This document shows, piece after piece, positions 15,874 to 24,073 of a stretch of DNA of 35,143 bases. The notes below the pieces were generated by a model. That model saw only the letters and a list, made by a program, of their open reading frames with translations. It was not told where the DNA came from and did no database searches. The stretch is from positions 1-35,143 of the forward strand of contig JAJFJB010000376.1 of NCBI GenBank assembly GCA_021774435.1, in the 5' to 3' direction. The DNA is from Alphaproteobacteria bacterium (GTDB lineage: Bacteria > Pseudomonadota > Alphaproteobacteria > UBA8366 > GCA-2717185). Each line of letters starts with the position of its first letter. The first letter of the stretch is position 1. The position numbers and the translations under genes are program-made.

Positions 15874-18378
15874 ATGTCAGTTGTCCTAAAACTCAACCTT
15901 TTCGGCGAATTCTCGCTTACAAGCGGCGATGGCTCACCCGTCCATTTACCGGCTGGGAAAAGCCAGGCGTTGCTTGCCTATCTGGCGCTAAATCCTGATC
16001 AAACGCATCCACGCGGTAAGCTCGCCGCTCTACTGTGGGGCGATCAGGAGGAAAACCAAGCGCGCGGCAATCTAAGCCAGTGCCTGTTCCGCCTCCGAAA
16101 GGCATTGGGCGACGAAGCCGGTGATATACTCGATGCTGGCAAAGACAGCGTTCGTTTGAACGGCGAAATGATCGCTGTTGACGCGCTCAATCTGCGGCAA
16201 TTGGCAGACAGCGATGCGGCGGAGGCGGCGAAGCTTTGCGCTGGGCCGCTGCTCGAAGCATTTTCAACCCGTCAGGAAGGGTTTGAAGAATGGCTGATGC
16301 AGGAGCGAGAGACCTATACCCGGTTAATGGAATCAGTACTGCAGTCGCATGCCGAAACGCAACTGGAGTTGAAAGATGCAGAGCGTGCGATAGAGGCAGC
16401 GCAACGCCTCTTGGCGATGAACGCCTTGAACGAGGAAGCGCACCGGTTGCTCATGCGCGCTTACACGGTAGCAGGCAAGCGACACGCAGCGCTGCAACAG
16501 TACCGTACCTGCGAGGAGGTTCTGCGCCGTGAACTCGATGTCGCACCGGACGCGGCGACAACGGCATTGCGTGAAGAAATTCAGCACCAAACGGAAGAGA
16601 GCAACAGCGAACGGAAAGCGTTTGCGCAGGCTACTACGGGACCCGGCGCTAGCATCGTTGCCGATGAAGCTGACGGTAACGCAAGCGACAGCAATTCGGC
16701 TCCAGGCGCGCCGTGGAGAAAAGTTGCCGCGGCCTTGCTTGCCATCGCAGCCGTGACCGTCGCTGGCACATGGTTATTGCAAAAACAGTTCCGTGACGGA
16801 GATACCAATGCGGCGAAGCCGTCTATCGCGGTGTTGCCGTTTGCCAATCTCTCGGACGACAAGAATCAGGAATATTTTGCGGACGGCATGACCGACGACT
16901 TGATTTCCGATCTCTCGAAGGTTTCCGGTCTTAGCGTCGTCGCGCGCACATCGTCCTTCGCGTACAAGGGCAAGAATGTGAATATGCCGAAAATTGCCAA
17001 TGACCTTGACGTTAAATTTTTGCTGGAAGGCTCGGTCCGACGAGCCGGTGATCAAATTCGGATCAACGCCCAGCTAATCGATGGCGCGACCGGGACGCAT
17101 CTCTGGGCCGAAACCTTTGATCGTTCTTACCGCAATGTTTTCAGGCTGCAAGATGATGTGACAAGCAAGATCATCAAGGCGCTCAAGGTAACGCTTACAT
17201 CGCAAGAGATAGAAGTCCTTTCCCGCCCGCCAACAAATAATCTCCAAGCATACGACTACTTTCTCAAGGCGGAAAAGTTGCGCCATAGACCGCACTGGAA
17301 GACGCTTGGACCCGCATTCGGATACTACAACAAGGCGCTCGCGCTCGATTCGCAGTTCCTGGAGGCGCATGTTGGTCTCGCCTGGATAGCGTTCCGCGCC
17401 TGGCGGCTTTCATGGTTCGGCGCAATCGATCCGCTTGAAGCCAAACGGTATACGCTGAAAGCCGTCGACGACGCTCTCAATCTCGATCCGGCTAACACGG
17501 ATGCGCTCGCGATCAAGATCGGTATTCAAACCTTTTTGCTTCAAAACGATCGGGCGCTAAAATTTTCGGAAAAAGCCGTCAGGCTCCATCCCACTAATCC
17601 TGACGTGCTGATCGCAAGGGCGAGTGTCTTGGCGACATTGGGCCGCGTTGGCGATGCCCGCGATGATATTGCGCGCGCTGAAACCCTAGCCGAAAAACCA
17701 TCGCGCGAATTGCTTCGAAAATTTTACGGGCTTCGCACTTTACTGGGAGACTATCGAAAGGCTGTCGATTGGGCTTTGCGGTATCGGGGCGAGAATTCGA
17801 AGCCTGGCACCGAAACGATCTCGTTGGCTGCCTCCTATGCCGGGCTCGGCGAGATGGACAAGGCCAAGGCCGAAATGGCAAACACGAAGAAGCGCTGGTC
17901 GTGGATGAGTCTCGCTTGGATGAGAGTTTCAAGGCTCCATTACAGAGACGAGGCTATGTTGGATCGCTTCCTGGGGCTTTTAGAAAAAGCGGGAATGCCG
18001 AAGTTCCCTGACGGCTTTGAGGGGGACCCTGCGCAACGTTTGCGAAAAATTGAACTCGAAAAACTTTTTTTCAGCGAGCCGGTGATATGGAGGTCTACGA
18101 ATTACTTGAAGTTCAAGAACACCATGCAAATCGATGGGAAAGGAAATTTTTCGACAACGACACAGACCCGCGCCGGCAAAGCAATCCCAATAATCGGAAC
18201 CCATTCGATCAGAGACGATATGTTTTGTTTTCACAGCGAGTCGGTGCAGATGGGACGCGAGCATTGTTATGAAATCTATAGAAATCCTGATGGTTCTGTG
18301 GACAAAAGGAACCAATATTTTCGTATTGGCATATTCCGACAAAAGTATTTTTCGATTGAATCCCTAGGTTCTGATTAG
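15874..18378 (+). CDS. membrane-anchored SARP-type regulator with TolB-like and TPR domains
   Basis: An 834-residue multi-domain protein. Residues 1-100 are an OmpR-like winged helix (LNLFGEFSLTSGDG, KSQALLAYLALNP, ARGNLSQCLFRLRKALGD). Residues about 100-240 form the helical BTAD domain of SARP regulators (LNEEAHRLLMRAYTVAGKR). One membrane helix spans about 284-303 (VAAALLAIAAVTVAGTWLL). Residues about 315-445 resemble the TolB-like domain common in adenylate-cyclase-linked proteins (SIAVLPFANLSDDKNQEYFADG). TPR-like repeats run from about 455 to 680, and the end (about 735-834) is a separate domain with DMFCFHSES and CYEIYRNPDG. The DNA-binding part would be cytoplasmic and the rest periplasmic, like CadC or ToxR. 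Possible targets include the divergent secreted-protein gene. Confidence 0.88.
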   Translation: MSVVLKLNLFGEFSLTSGDGSPVHLPAGKSQALLAYLALNPDQTHPRGKLAALLWGDQEENQARGNLSQCLFRLRKALGDEAGDILDAGKDSVRLNGEMIAVDALNLRQLADSDAAEAAKLCAGPLLEAFSTRQEGFEEWLMQERETYTRLMESVLQSHAETQLELKDAERAIEAAQRLLAMNALNEEAHRLLMRAYTVAGKRHAALQQYRTCEEVLRRELDVAPDAATTALREEIQHQTEESNSERKAFAQATTGPGASIVADEADGNASDSNSAPGAPWRKVAAALLAIAAVTVAGTWLLQKQFRDGDTNAAKPSIAVLPFANLSDDKNQEYFADGMTDDLISDLSKVSGLSVVARTSSFAYKGKNVNMPKIANDLDVKFLLEGSVRRAGDQIRINAQLIDGATGTHLWAETFDRSYRNVFRLQDDVTSKIIKALKVTLTSQEIEVLSRPPTNNLQAYDYFLKAEKLRHRPHWKTLGPAFGYYNKALALDSQFLEAHVGLAWIAFRAWRLSWFGAIDPLEAKRYTLKAVDDALNLDPANTDALAIKIGIQTFLLQNDRALKFSEKAVRLHPTNPDVLIARASVLATLGRVGDARDDIARAETLAEKPSRELLRKFYGLRTLLGDYRKAVDWALRYRGENSKPGTETISLAASYAGLGEMDKAKAEMANTKKRWSWMSLAWMRVSRLHYRDEAMLDRFLGLLEKAGMPKFPDGFEGDPAQRLRKIELEKLFFSEPVIWRSTNYLKFKNTMQIDGKGNFSTTTQTRAGKAIPIIGTHSIRDDMFCFHSESVQMGREHCYEIYRNPDGSVDKRNQYFRIGIFRQKYFSIESLGSD

Positions 18379-18407
18379 AACCGCCAGCATAACTCTTACG
18401 AGGGCGA

Positions 18408-19106
18408 TCAAGTGCCGAGATGCTTTCGGAAATGCGCGAGGGTGCGGTCGCGCGCGATGGCGGCCTGCGCTTCATTGTAGGGATCGTATCCATAGCGGTT
18501 GAAGCCGTGTTCGGTGCCGGGATAGATGTGGATCTCAACATTGTCGGAACTGCCCATCCGTGCCCGGATCGTCTCTACCGTATCGGCTGGGACATGCGGG
18601 TCGTTTTCGGCGAAGTTCATAATCAGCGGGCATTTTAGGTTGTCGGCTTCGTCGAGATGCTCGTGAATTTGCACGCCGTAATAGCTGACGGCCGCATTGA
18701 TATTGTGACGGACGCTTGAGAGATAGGTGAATTTCCCGCCGAGGCAGAAACCCATGACGCCGACCTTGCCGGTGCAGGAGTCGTCCGCCTTCAGCGCGGC
18801 CACCGTATCGCCGAGGTCGCTCGCAAACTGATTGGTGTCCATTTGCGCGCGCAGCGCTTGTGCCTTGGCGCGCCCGTCATCGGTGTAGGGCATGTAGCAA
18901 CCGGCTTCCTGGCGCCAATAGACATCGGGCGCGAGTGCGACGAAACCCTCTTCCGCATAGCCGTCGGCAACGGACCGGATATGATGGTTGGTATTGAAGA
19001 CTTCCGGCAGGACGACGATGCCGGGCGCTGGCGATGCCTTCGGTAAGGCCAAATAGGCGGCAAAGGTTTCGCCGTCGCTGGCCGTGAGTGTGATTTCGCT
19101 TCCCAT
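18408..19106 (-). CDS. dienelactone hydrolase family protein
   Basis: A 232-residue cytoplasmic alpha/beta hydrolase. The cysteine-based triad of classical dienelactone hydrolase (C123, D171, H202, with E36) is matched by C121 in GFCLGG, D169 in AENDPHVP, H200 in GTEHGF and E35 in VLPEVFN. The enzyme should open a lactone ring, as in the chlorocatechol pathway, although many relatives act on other lactones and esters. It begins 12 bases after the stop of the MetE-like gene, with AAAGG within that gap, so the two form an operon. No chlorocatechol dioxygenase or cycloisomerase is present, so a full aromatic pathway is not encoded here. Confidence 0.92.
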   Translation of the reverse strand: MGSEITLTASDGETFAAYLALPKASPAPGIVVLPEVFNTNHHIRSVADGYAEEGFVALAPDVYWRQEAGCYMPYTDDGRAKAQALRAQMDTNQFASDLGDTVAALKADDSCTGKVGVMGFCLGGKFTYLSSVRHNINAAVSYYGVQIHEHLDEADNLKCPLIMNFAENDPHVPADTVETIRARMGSSDNVEIHIYPGTEHGFNRYGYDPYNEAQAAIARDRTLAHFRKHLGT

Positions 19107-19118
19107 AATTTTAAACCT

Positions 19119-20150
19119 TTAATTCAATTCTTTACGGATGATGGCAGCCCCTTCGGCCATGGCCCTCAATTTTCCGAGGGCAACGTCGCGCGGCAGGTAT
19201 TTCATGCCGCAGTCCGGTGCGGCGATAAGGCGGTCGGCAGGAATGTGCTTAAGCGCGCCGCGTAAACGCCCGGCGACCATTTCGGCAGTTTCCACTTCTT
19301 CCGTGCCAAGGTCGATAACGCCAAACAGGATTTTCTTGCTTGGTAGTTTTGCGAGAATTGCCGGATCAAGCTTGGGCTGTGCCGCTTCAATCGAGATTGC
19401 ATCGGCGCAACAGGCATCGAGCTCCGGTAGGAAGGAATAGCCTTCCGGTTTCTCGCTGACGACATAGGCGTAGCCGAAGCAGAGATGAACCACCGTGGGA
19501 CCCTCGATGCCATCGAGCGCGCGATCTATGGCCGCCACGCCGTACTGTTTCGCTTCGATCGGATTGGCCTGCATATAGGGCTCGTCGATCTGAATGACGT
19601 CTGCCCCGGCAGACTTCAATTCGCAAACTTCTTCGTTCAAGGCGTCCGCGTAGGCCGTGATGAGCGCTTCCTGGTCGCCATAATGCTCATCCAGGGCAAG
19701 TTTCGCCATCGTGAAGGCCCCGGGGATCGTGATTTTTATCGGCTTGTCGGTTTGACCGCGCAGGAATTCCACGTCACGGACCTGCACCGGCTTGGAACGG
19801 CGGATCGGGCCGACGACACGGGGCACCTGTGTCGGATTTCCACTGCGGCTTGGCACGATGCCCGGTGTGTCGAGATCGAGGCCGTCGAGGGCATTCGCAA
19901 ATCGGTTGAAATAGCTTTCGCGGCGAATTTCACCGTCGCTGACGATATCGATGCCGGCACGCTCCTGATCATGCAGGGCTGTTAAGGTGGCGTCGTCCTG
20001 CGCTTCCTCGAGCAGTTCTTCCGACACGCGCCAGACATCGCGCATACGCACGCGTGGCGGGCCGCTACCGAGCAGTTTTTCCTTGTCGACCAGCCATGCC
20101 GGCTGCGGGTAACTGCCGACGAGCGTCGTGGGAATCAATGTATCGAACAT
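19119..20150 (-). CDS. MetE C-terminal-domain-like methyltransferase (core methionine synthase family)
   Basis: A 343-residue protein matching only the catalytic carboxy-terminal half of cobalamin-independent methionine synthase, whose full form is about 750 residues. The zinc ligands H222 and C224 (VVHLCFGYAY), E255 (SIEAAQ) and C314 (PDCGMKYL) are all present. The family's opening LIPTTLVGSYPQP and IQIDEPYMQANP are also clear. Without the amino-terminal folate-binding half it cannot be assumed to use methyl-tetrahydrofolate. Short relatives transfer methyl groups from methylcobalamin, other proteins or organic methyl donors. It is the first gene of an operon with the dienelactone hydrolase and is divergent from a TfdA-like dioxygenase, which suggests a catabolic rather than a purely biosynthetic role. 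Confidence 0.9.
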   Translation of the reverse strand: MFDTLIPTTLVGSYPQPAWLVDKEKLLGSGPPRVRMRDVWRVSEELLEEAQDDATLTALHDQERAGIDIVSDGEIRRESYFNRFANALDGLDLDTPGIVPSRSGNPTQVPRVVGPIRRSKPVQVRDVEFLRGQTDKPIKITIPGAFTMAKLALDEHYGDQEALITAYADALNEEVCELKSAGADVIQIDEPYMQANPIEAKQYGVAAIDRALDGIEGPTVVHLCFGYAYVVSEKPEGYSFLPELDACCADAISIEAAQPKLDPAILAKLPSKKILFGVIDLGTEEVETAEMVAGRLRGALKHIPADRLIAAPDCGMKYLPRDVALGKLRAMAEGAAIIRKELN

Positions 20151-20285
20151 GCTGGTTCTTTCATGATGAGGACGTTTGCGGCACAGCCTACACTAAGTGA
20201 TTAGTGGCGTGTACAGCGTGCGGGTTTTCATAAGTGTGTTTGGCGTTCTAAGATTGGCCGTTGCCATTCGATGGAGATTGCTGAA

Positions 20286-21176
20286 ATGCCAATCACAATT
20301 CGCCAAGTAGGCCCTTGCTTTGCAGGTGAAGTGCAAGATTTTGACATGGCTAAAGCGCTGTCCGTGGAAGACGCGGCTGCGATTCATGCCGGTATGGATC
20401 AATACGCCGTGCTGACATTTCGCGATCAAAACGTCACAGATGAACAGCAGCTCGCATTCACGCTCGGCCTCGGCCCGATCGAACCGCCCTCGAAAGCAAG
20501 CCTTCGCGCGAAGGACGATTACCGTCTGCCGGATACGTTTGCCGATGTGTCCAATCTCGACAAACACAACAAGCCCATGGCGCGGGACGACCGCCGGCGG
20601 CTGTTTGCGATCGGTAACCGGCTCTGGCACTCCGATAGCTCGTTCAAGAAGATACCGGCGAAGTATTCCTTACTGCACGCACTCGCCGTGCCGTCGAAGG
20701 GCGGCAACACGGAATTCGCGGACATGCGGGCGGCCTATGATGCGCTGGACGAGGACACAAAGGCGGAAGTCGAGGGTCTGGTCTGTGAGCACTCGCAAAT
20801 TTTTTCGCGCCAGCAAAGCGGCTTTTTCGATCTCTCGGACGAGGAACGCAGGCGCTTCGCGCCGGTCCGGCAGACCTTGGTGCGGACCCATCCGGTTACG
20901 GGACGGAAATCACTCTATCTTGCCTCGCATGCGGGCAGTATCGTCGGATGGCCCGATCCGGAAGCGCGCCTGTTCCTGCGCGACCTGATCGAGCATGCGA
21001 CGCAGCGGCAATTCGTCTATGCCCATGAATGGCGGGTCGGCGATCTGGTCATGTGGGATAATCGCCAGACGATGCACCGGGCCCGCGCCTTTCCCGCCGA
21101 TGAGCCGCGCGATATGCGGCGCACGACCCTGGCCGGCGATGCGCCGACAGCGGAGCAGGTCGACCAGGTGGCTTAG
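20286..21176 (+). CDS. TfdA/TauD-family Fe(II)/2-oxoglutarate dioxygenase (copy 2)
   Basis: A 296-residue paralogue of the enzyme at 3889. They share long near-identical blocks such as TEFADMRAAYDAL and the end WDNRxTMHRAR. Iron ligands are H115 and D117 (LWHSDSSF) and H264 (MHRARAF); R275 and R279 should bind 2-oxoglutarate. The ATG chosen follows GGAG by eight bases and aligns with the paralogue's first residue; an in-frame ATG 15 bases upstream overlaps that site. The gene is divergent from the MetE-like and dienelactone hydrolase operon, so the three may serve one substrate. Its stop codon lies inside a long palindrome. Unlike copy 1 it has no cupin behind it. Confidence 0.92.
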   Translation: MPITIRQVGPCFAGEVQDFDMAKALSVEDAAAIHAGMDQYAVLTFRDQNVTDEQQLAFTLGLGPIEPPSKASLRAKDDYRLPDTFADVSNLDKHNKPMARDDRRRLFAIGNRLWHSDSSFKKIPAKYSLLHALAVPSKGGNTEFADMRAAYDALDEDTKAEVEGLVCEHSQIFSRQQSGFFDLSDEERRRFAPVRQTLVRTHPVTGRKSLYLASHAGSIVGWPDPEARLFLRDLIEHATQRQFVYAHEWRVGDLVMWDNRQTMHRARAFPADEPRDMRRTTLAGDAPTAEQVDQVA

Positions 21177-21234
21177 AGCACACCATCATTAGATGGATCC
21201 AATTTTGGTTCCATCTAATGATGGTGTGCTCTAA
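21173..21234. repeat. 62-base near-perfect palindrome between convergent genes
   Basis: Arms of 25 bases (21173-21197 and 21210-21234, starting TTAGAGCACACCATC) are perfect reverse complements. Within the 12-base centre TCCAATTTTGGT, CCAA and TTGG pair again, leaving only a T-T mismatch and a two-base loop. The left arm begins inside the stop codon of the dioxygenase gene. No T-run follows on either strand, so a classical terminator is unlikely, though the RNA would fold very strongly. The AGAGCA... ...TGCTCT ends are of the kind seen in dispersed intergenic palindromes of alphaproteobacteria. Confidence 0.85.
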
Positions 21235-21264
21235 TTCCAATAAGAAAGATAAGATTCACACGAT

Positions 21265-21291
21265 TGTTGGATCGCGAAAGCGATTTCAACA
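21265..21291. repeat. second hairpin with GAAA loop next to the long palindrome
   Basis: TGTTG (21265-21269) pairs with CAACA (21287-21291), and inside it ATCGC and GCGAT close a GAAA tetraloop (21276-21279), with a small asymmetric bulge between the two stems. Together with the palindrome it fills most of the 129-base gap between the two convergent genes. It may be part of the same dispersed element or a structured RNA end. Confidence 0.5.
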
Positions 21292-21305
21292 GACCGTGAT
21301 CTGAT

Positions 21306-22514
21306 CTAGAGCTTCCGGGACAGCTTGCGGGCGGCGATAATCGAACAGAGTGCAAGCACCATGAAGGCTGCGGCGATGACGAACACCATCTCCGGCAAGC
21401 CTGAATCGAGCAGCCAACCGAAGAACAGCGGCGTCAGGCCGGAACCGACGGCAAAGCCGACGAAGACAAACCCGAAGACCTTGCCGGTCTGACCGGGCGG
21501 TGTCATTTCGCGCACCATCAAATCGCGCGGCGGCAGGACCACACCGAGCCCGATACCGACGACGACCATGATCGCAACGAGCGCGACGCCCGGCAGTCCG
21601 TTAATCAAGGGAATTAAGACGAACAGTGTGGCCAAAATCATCGCGCCGGCCGCCGTGATACCGTGGCGCGGAAAGCGGTCTACAATGAACCCGGCAACCA
21701 TAATGCCGCCCACGACACCGAAGAGGTGGCCCGTGAGGGCGGTATTCGCCAGATCGACGCCGATGCCGTGCAAATTGATCAGGCTGCTGGCGGTAAAGGC
21801 GACGAGGCCGCCGCTTGCCATGCCGTAGAAGATGAAGAACCCGAGAAATAAGAGTACCGGCGCCGTCATCAGCAGGCTCAAGCCGCGCTTGTCCGTCGTT
21901 CCGTTCGGTGAGGATTTTTCCGTGCTGGCGGTTTCGCCCATAAACATGCTGCTGCGGAACAGCATGACCGCCCAAACCGCGACGCCGACAAGGCCGGTTG
22001 CGATAAAGGCGGTCCGCCAATCACTAAGCTCCGCGATCGCGAGCATCGTCAGAGGCGCGCAGGCGCCGCCGAAAAAGCCGGAGAAAGTGTGTATCGAGAA
22101 GGCACGGCCGAGCATGCCTTCGCTGATCGAACCGGACAGGATCGAATAGTCCGCCGGGTGAAAGACGCTGTTGCCCAGTCCCGCGATAACAGCGAGGACG
22201 AGCAAGATCCAATAGGCGTCGGCGAAACCGATTAGCGTCACGGCGACGGCATTCACCCCAAGTCCGACCAGCAGAACCGAGCGCGGGCCAAAATGGTCGA
22301 CCAGGAAGCCGACCGGTGCCTGCACCAGGCCGCCGAGCAGGCTGTAAGCGGTCATGGCGAGGCCGAGCTCGGCATAGCTGACGCCGAACTCATCCTTCAG
22401 AAAAAGGAACGTCGCCGGCAGTGCCAGATAATAGAAATGACTGAGAAAATGCCCCGTACTGATCAGCCCGATAATCCAGCTGTCGTGCCGTGGCCGTTCG
22501 ATAACGGCCTCCAT
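21306..22514 (-). CDS. MFS transporter, 12-helix
   Basis: A 402-residue inner-membrane protein with about 12 hydrophobic segments. The loop between helices 2 and 3 carries the MFS motif VGFLVDHFGPRSVLLVG. A matching, weaker loop, VAGFIVDRFPRHG, opens the second half. The ATG selected lies just after AGGGGAA; starting 63 bases earlier would add an arginine-rich, non-family extension. The overall look (SHFYYLALPATFLFLKDEFG near the start) is that of the fosmidomycin-resistance-like and related small-molecule transporters. Direction and substrate are unknown. It lies between a TfdA-like dioxygenase and an acyl-CoA dehydrogenase, so uptake or export of an organic acid is plausible. Confidence 0.88.
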   Translation of the reverse strand: MEAVIERPRHDSWIIGLISTGHFLSHFYYLALPATFLFLKDEFGVSYAELGLAMTAYSLLGGLVQAPVGFLVDHFGPRSVLLVGLGVNAVAVTLIGFADAYWILLVLAVIAGLGNSVFHPADYSILSGSISEGMLGRAFSIHTFSGFFGGACAPLTMLAIAELSDWRTAFIATGLVGVAVWAVMLFRSSMFMGETASTEKSSPNGTTDKRGLSLLMTAPVLLFLGFFIFYGMASGGLVAFTASSLINLHGIGVDLANTALTGHLFGVVGGIMVAGFIVDRFPRHGITAAGAMILATLFVLIPLINGLPGVALVAIMVVVGIGLGVVLPPRDLMVREMTPPGQTGKVFGFVFVGFAVGSGLTPLFFGWLLDSGLPEMVFVIAAAFMVLALCSIIAARKLSRKL

Positions 22515-22642
22515 TGATTCCCCTATAGGTGATGCGCGCGCGGCGGCAACTGTGCGCCGTTGGAGCGGTTGTCGCAAGATAAAAGTTTGTTTTCAATCAA
22601 CATGGTATGCTCCATTCAACATTCAGGGCATACCAATTGCCC

Positions 22643-23857
22643 TCACAATCCCAGTTGCGCTTTCGCGATGATATTGCGCTGAATTTCATTCGATCCGGAA
22701 TAGATCGAGACCTTCCGGAAATGAAGATAGGACGGTGTGATGCCGTTGGCGTATTCGGCCCCGATGGGAGGCTCGTTCCAGCCATGGCTGAGGGCGGAAA
22801 TCAAGTAGGGGTTGGCGTAATAGCCGATCGCCTTCATTTTGAGTTCGGTCAATCGCTGATGCAGGTCGGTGTTGCGGATCTTGAAGATATTCGCCTCGAC
22901 GCCAAGCGCCTTGCCGCCCAACTCGCCATCTTTCGAAAGCTTGTCGAGGGCGCGGAGATTGAACGCCTCCAGGGTACGCATTTCGATATCGATTTTGGCG
23001 ATTTCACGTGCGAAGTCCGGATCTTCCGCCAGGGGCCGGCCACCGCTGACTTCATCATTCTTTGCAATTTGCTTGAGTTGCCGCAGCAGGGTCTTTTGTG
23101 TCCCGAGCGACCCGCCCGACATGCGTTCATGGGCGAGCAGGTACTTGCCAATCGACCACCCCTTGTCGATTTCACCGATTGTATTTTCGACGGGTACGCG
23201 GACATCGGTGAAGAATACCATATTGGTCTCATGCAACCCGTCCATGAGGATGATCGGTCGGATTTCGATGCCGGGCGATTTGAGATCGACCAGGACAAAC
23301 GTAATACCTTCCTGTTTCTTGCCCTCGCTCGATGTGCGCACCAGCATGAAGCACCAGTCGGCCCAATGCGCCTTGGTCGTCCAGGTCTTGGTCCCATTGA
23401 TGACCCATTCGTCGCCTTCGCGCACCGCGCGCGTTTGCAGGGAGGCGAGGTCCGAACCCGATCCCGGTTCCGAATAGCCCTGACACCAGACATGTTCCGC
23501 CGACAGCATCGGCGGCAGAAACTTTTTCCGCTGTTCTTCGGATCCGAATCCAATCAGCACCGGCCCGCACATATTGAGGCCGAAGGTGACGAGGCGCGGC
23601 GCGCCCGCAAATCCCACTTCCTCATCGAAGATATATTTTTGTGTCAGGGTCCAGCCCGGCCCGCCATATTCCTTGGGCCAGTTCGGCGCCACCCAGCCCT
23701 TATTGTACAGGATCTTATGCCAGCCGATGACATCGTCGCGCTGCATTTCGATACCGTTCTCGACCTTGTATTTTAGATCGGCCGGCGTGGCGTCGCGCAA
23801 AAAGGTCCGAACTTCGTCGCGGAAGATTTCGTCTTCAGCGGTAAAGGCGGCATCCAT
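22643..23857 (-). CDS. acyl-CoA dehydrogenase, FadE-like large-substrate type
   Basis: A 404-residue FAD enzyme with a GAAGGGAA ribosome binding site. The signature is GYSEPGSGSDLASL (127-140), and the tail is SIYSGSNEIQRNII. The usual carboxy-terminal catalytic glutamate is replaced by serine (YSGS). A glutamate-arginine pair at E244-R245 (LLAHERMSGG) sits where isovaleryl-CoA dehydrogenase has its catalytic glutamate, so E244 is the likely base. This layout is typical of actinobacterial and proteobacterial enzymes acting on bulky, branched or ring-bearing acyl-CoAs, including steroid side chains. It differs clearly from the enzyme at 165. It could work with the CoA-transferase at 26733, but they are on opposite strands. 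Confidence 0.92.
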   Translation of the reverse strand: MDAAFTAEDEIFRDEVRTFLRDATPADLKYKVENGIEMQRDDVIGWHKILYNKGWVAPNWPKEYGGPGWTLTQKYIFDEEVGFAGAPRLVTFGLNMCGPVLIGFGSEEQRKKFLPPMLSAEHVWCQGYSEPGSGSDLASLQTRAVREGDEWVINGTKTWTTKAHWADWCFMLVRTSSEGKKQEGITFVLVDLKSPGIEIRPIILMDGLHETNMVFFTDVRVPVENTIGEIDKGWSIGKYLLAHERMSGGSLGTQKTLLRQLKQIAKNDEVSGGRPLAEDPDFAREIAKIDIEMRTLEAFNLRALDKLSKDGELGGKALGVEANIFKIRNTDLHQRLTELKMKAIGYYANPYLISALSHGWNEPPIGAEYANGITPSYLHFRKVSIYSGSNEIQRNIIAKAQLGL

Positions 23858-24073
23858 TGTAGGTTCCCTTCATGGTTGATGCAGGCGGCTGTCCATCTTG
23901 CACCTAACGCGCCAAATGGACAAATCGGTTGCTGGAAATCGCAGTTTGGCGAAGCATGGAAAATGCTGATCTGCGTCAATGAAAAAGGCCAAGGAACCCA
24001 ATACCATTTCAACGTAACGCTGTTTCGATGGGGCGGTGGATTGTATCCGCCCAGGTTCCAAGGGGTTTCGAAC

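Noticed and set aside
18408-20150. A complete chlorocatechol or 2,4-D degradation pathway, suggested by TfdA-like and dienelactone hydrolase genes
   Set aside because: No phenol hydroxylase (TfdB), chlorocatechol dioxygenase, cycloisomerase or maleylacetate reductase is present.
21173-21234. Long palindrome considered as a rho-independent terminator
   Set aside because: The stem is strong but AT-rich toward the tip, and no T-run follows on either strand, so it is listed as a repeat instead.
23916-23932. Sigma-54-like sequence TGGACA...TTGCT upstream of the PEP-CTERM gene
   Set aside because: The spacing between the GG and GC elements is one base too long and the -24 element is imperfect. 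Sigma-54 promoters do not tolerate this spacing.
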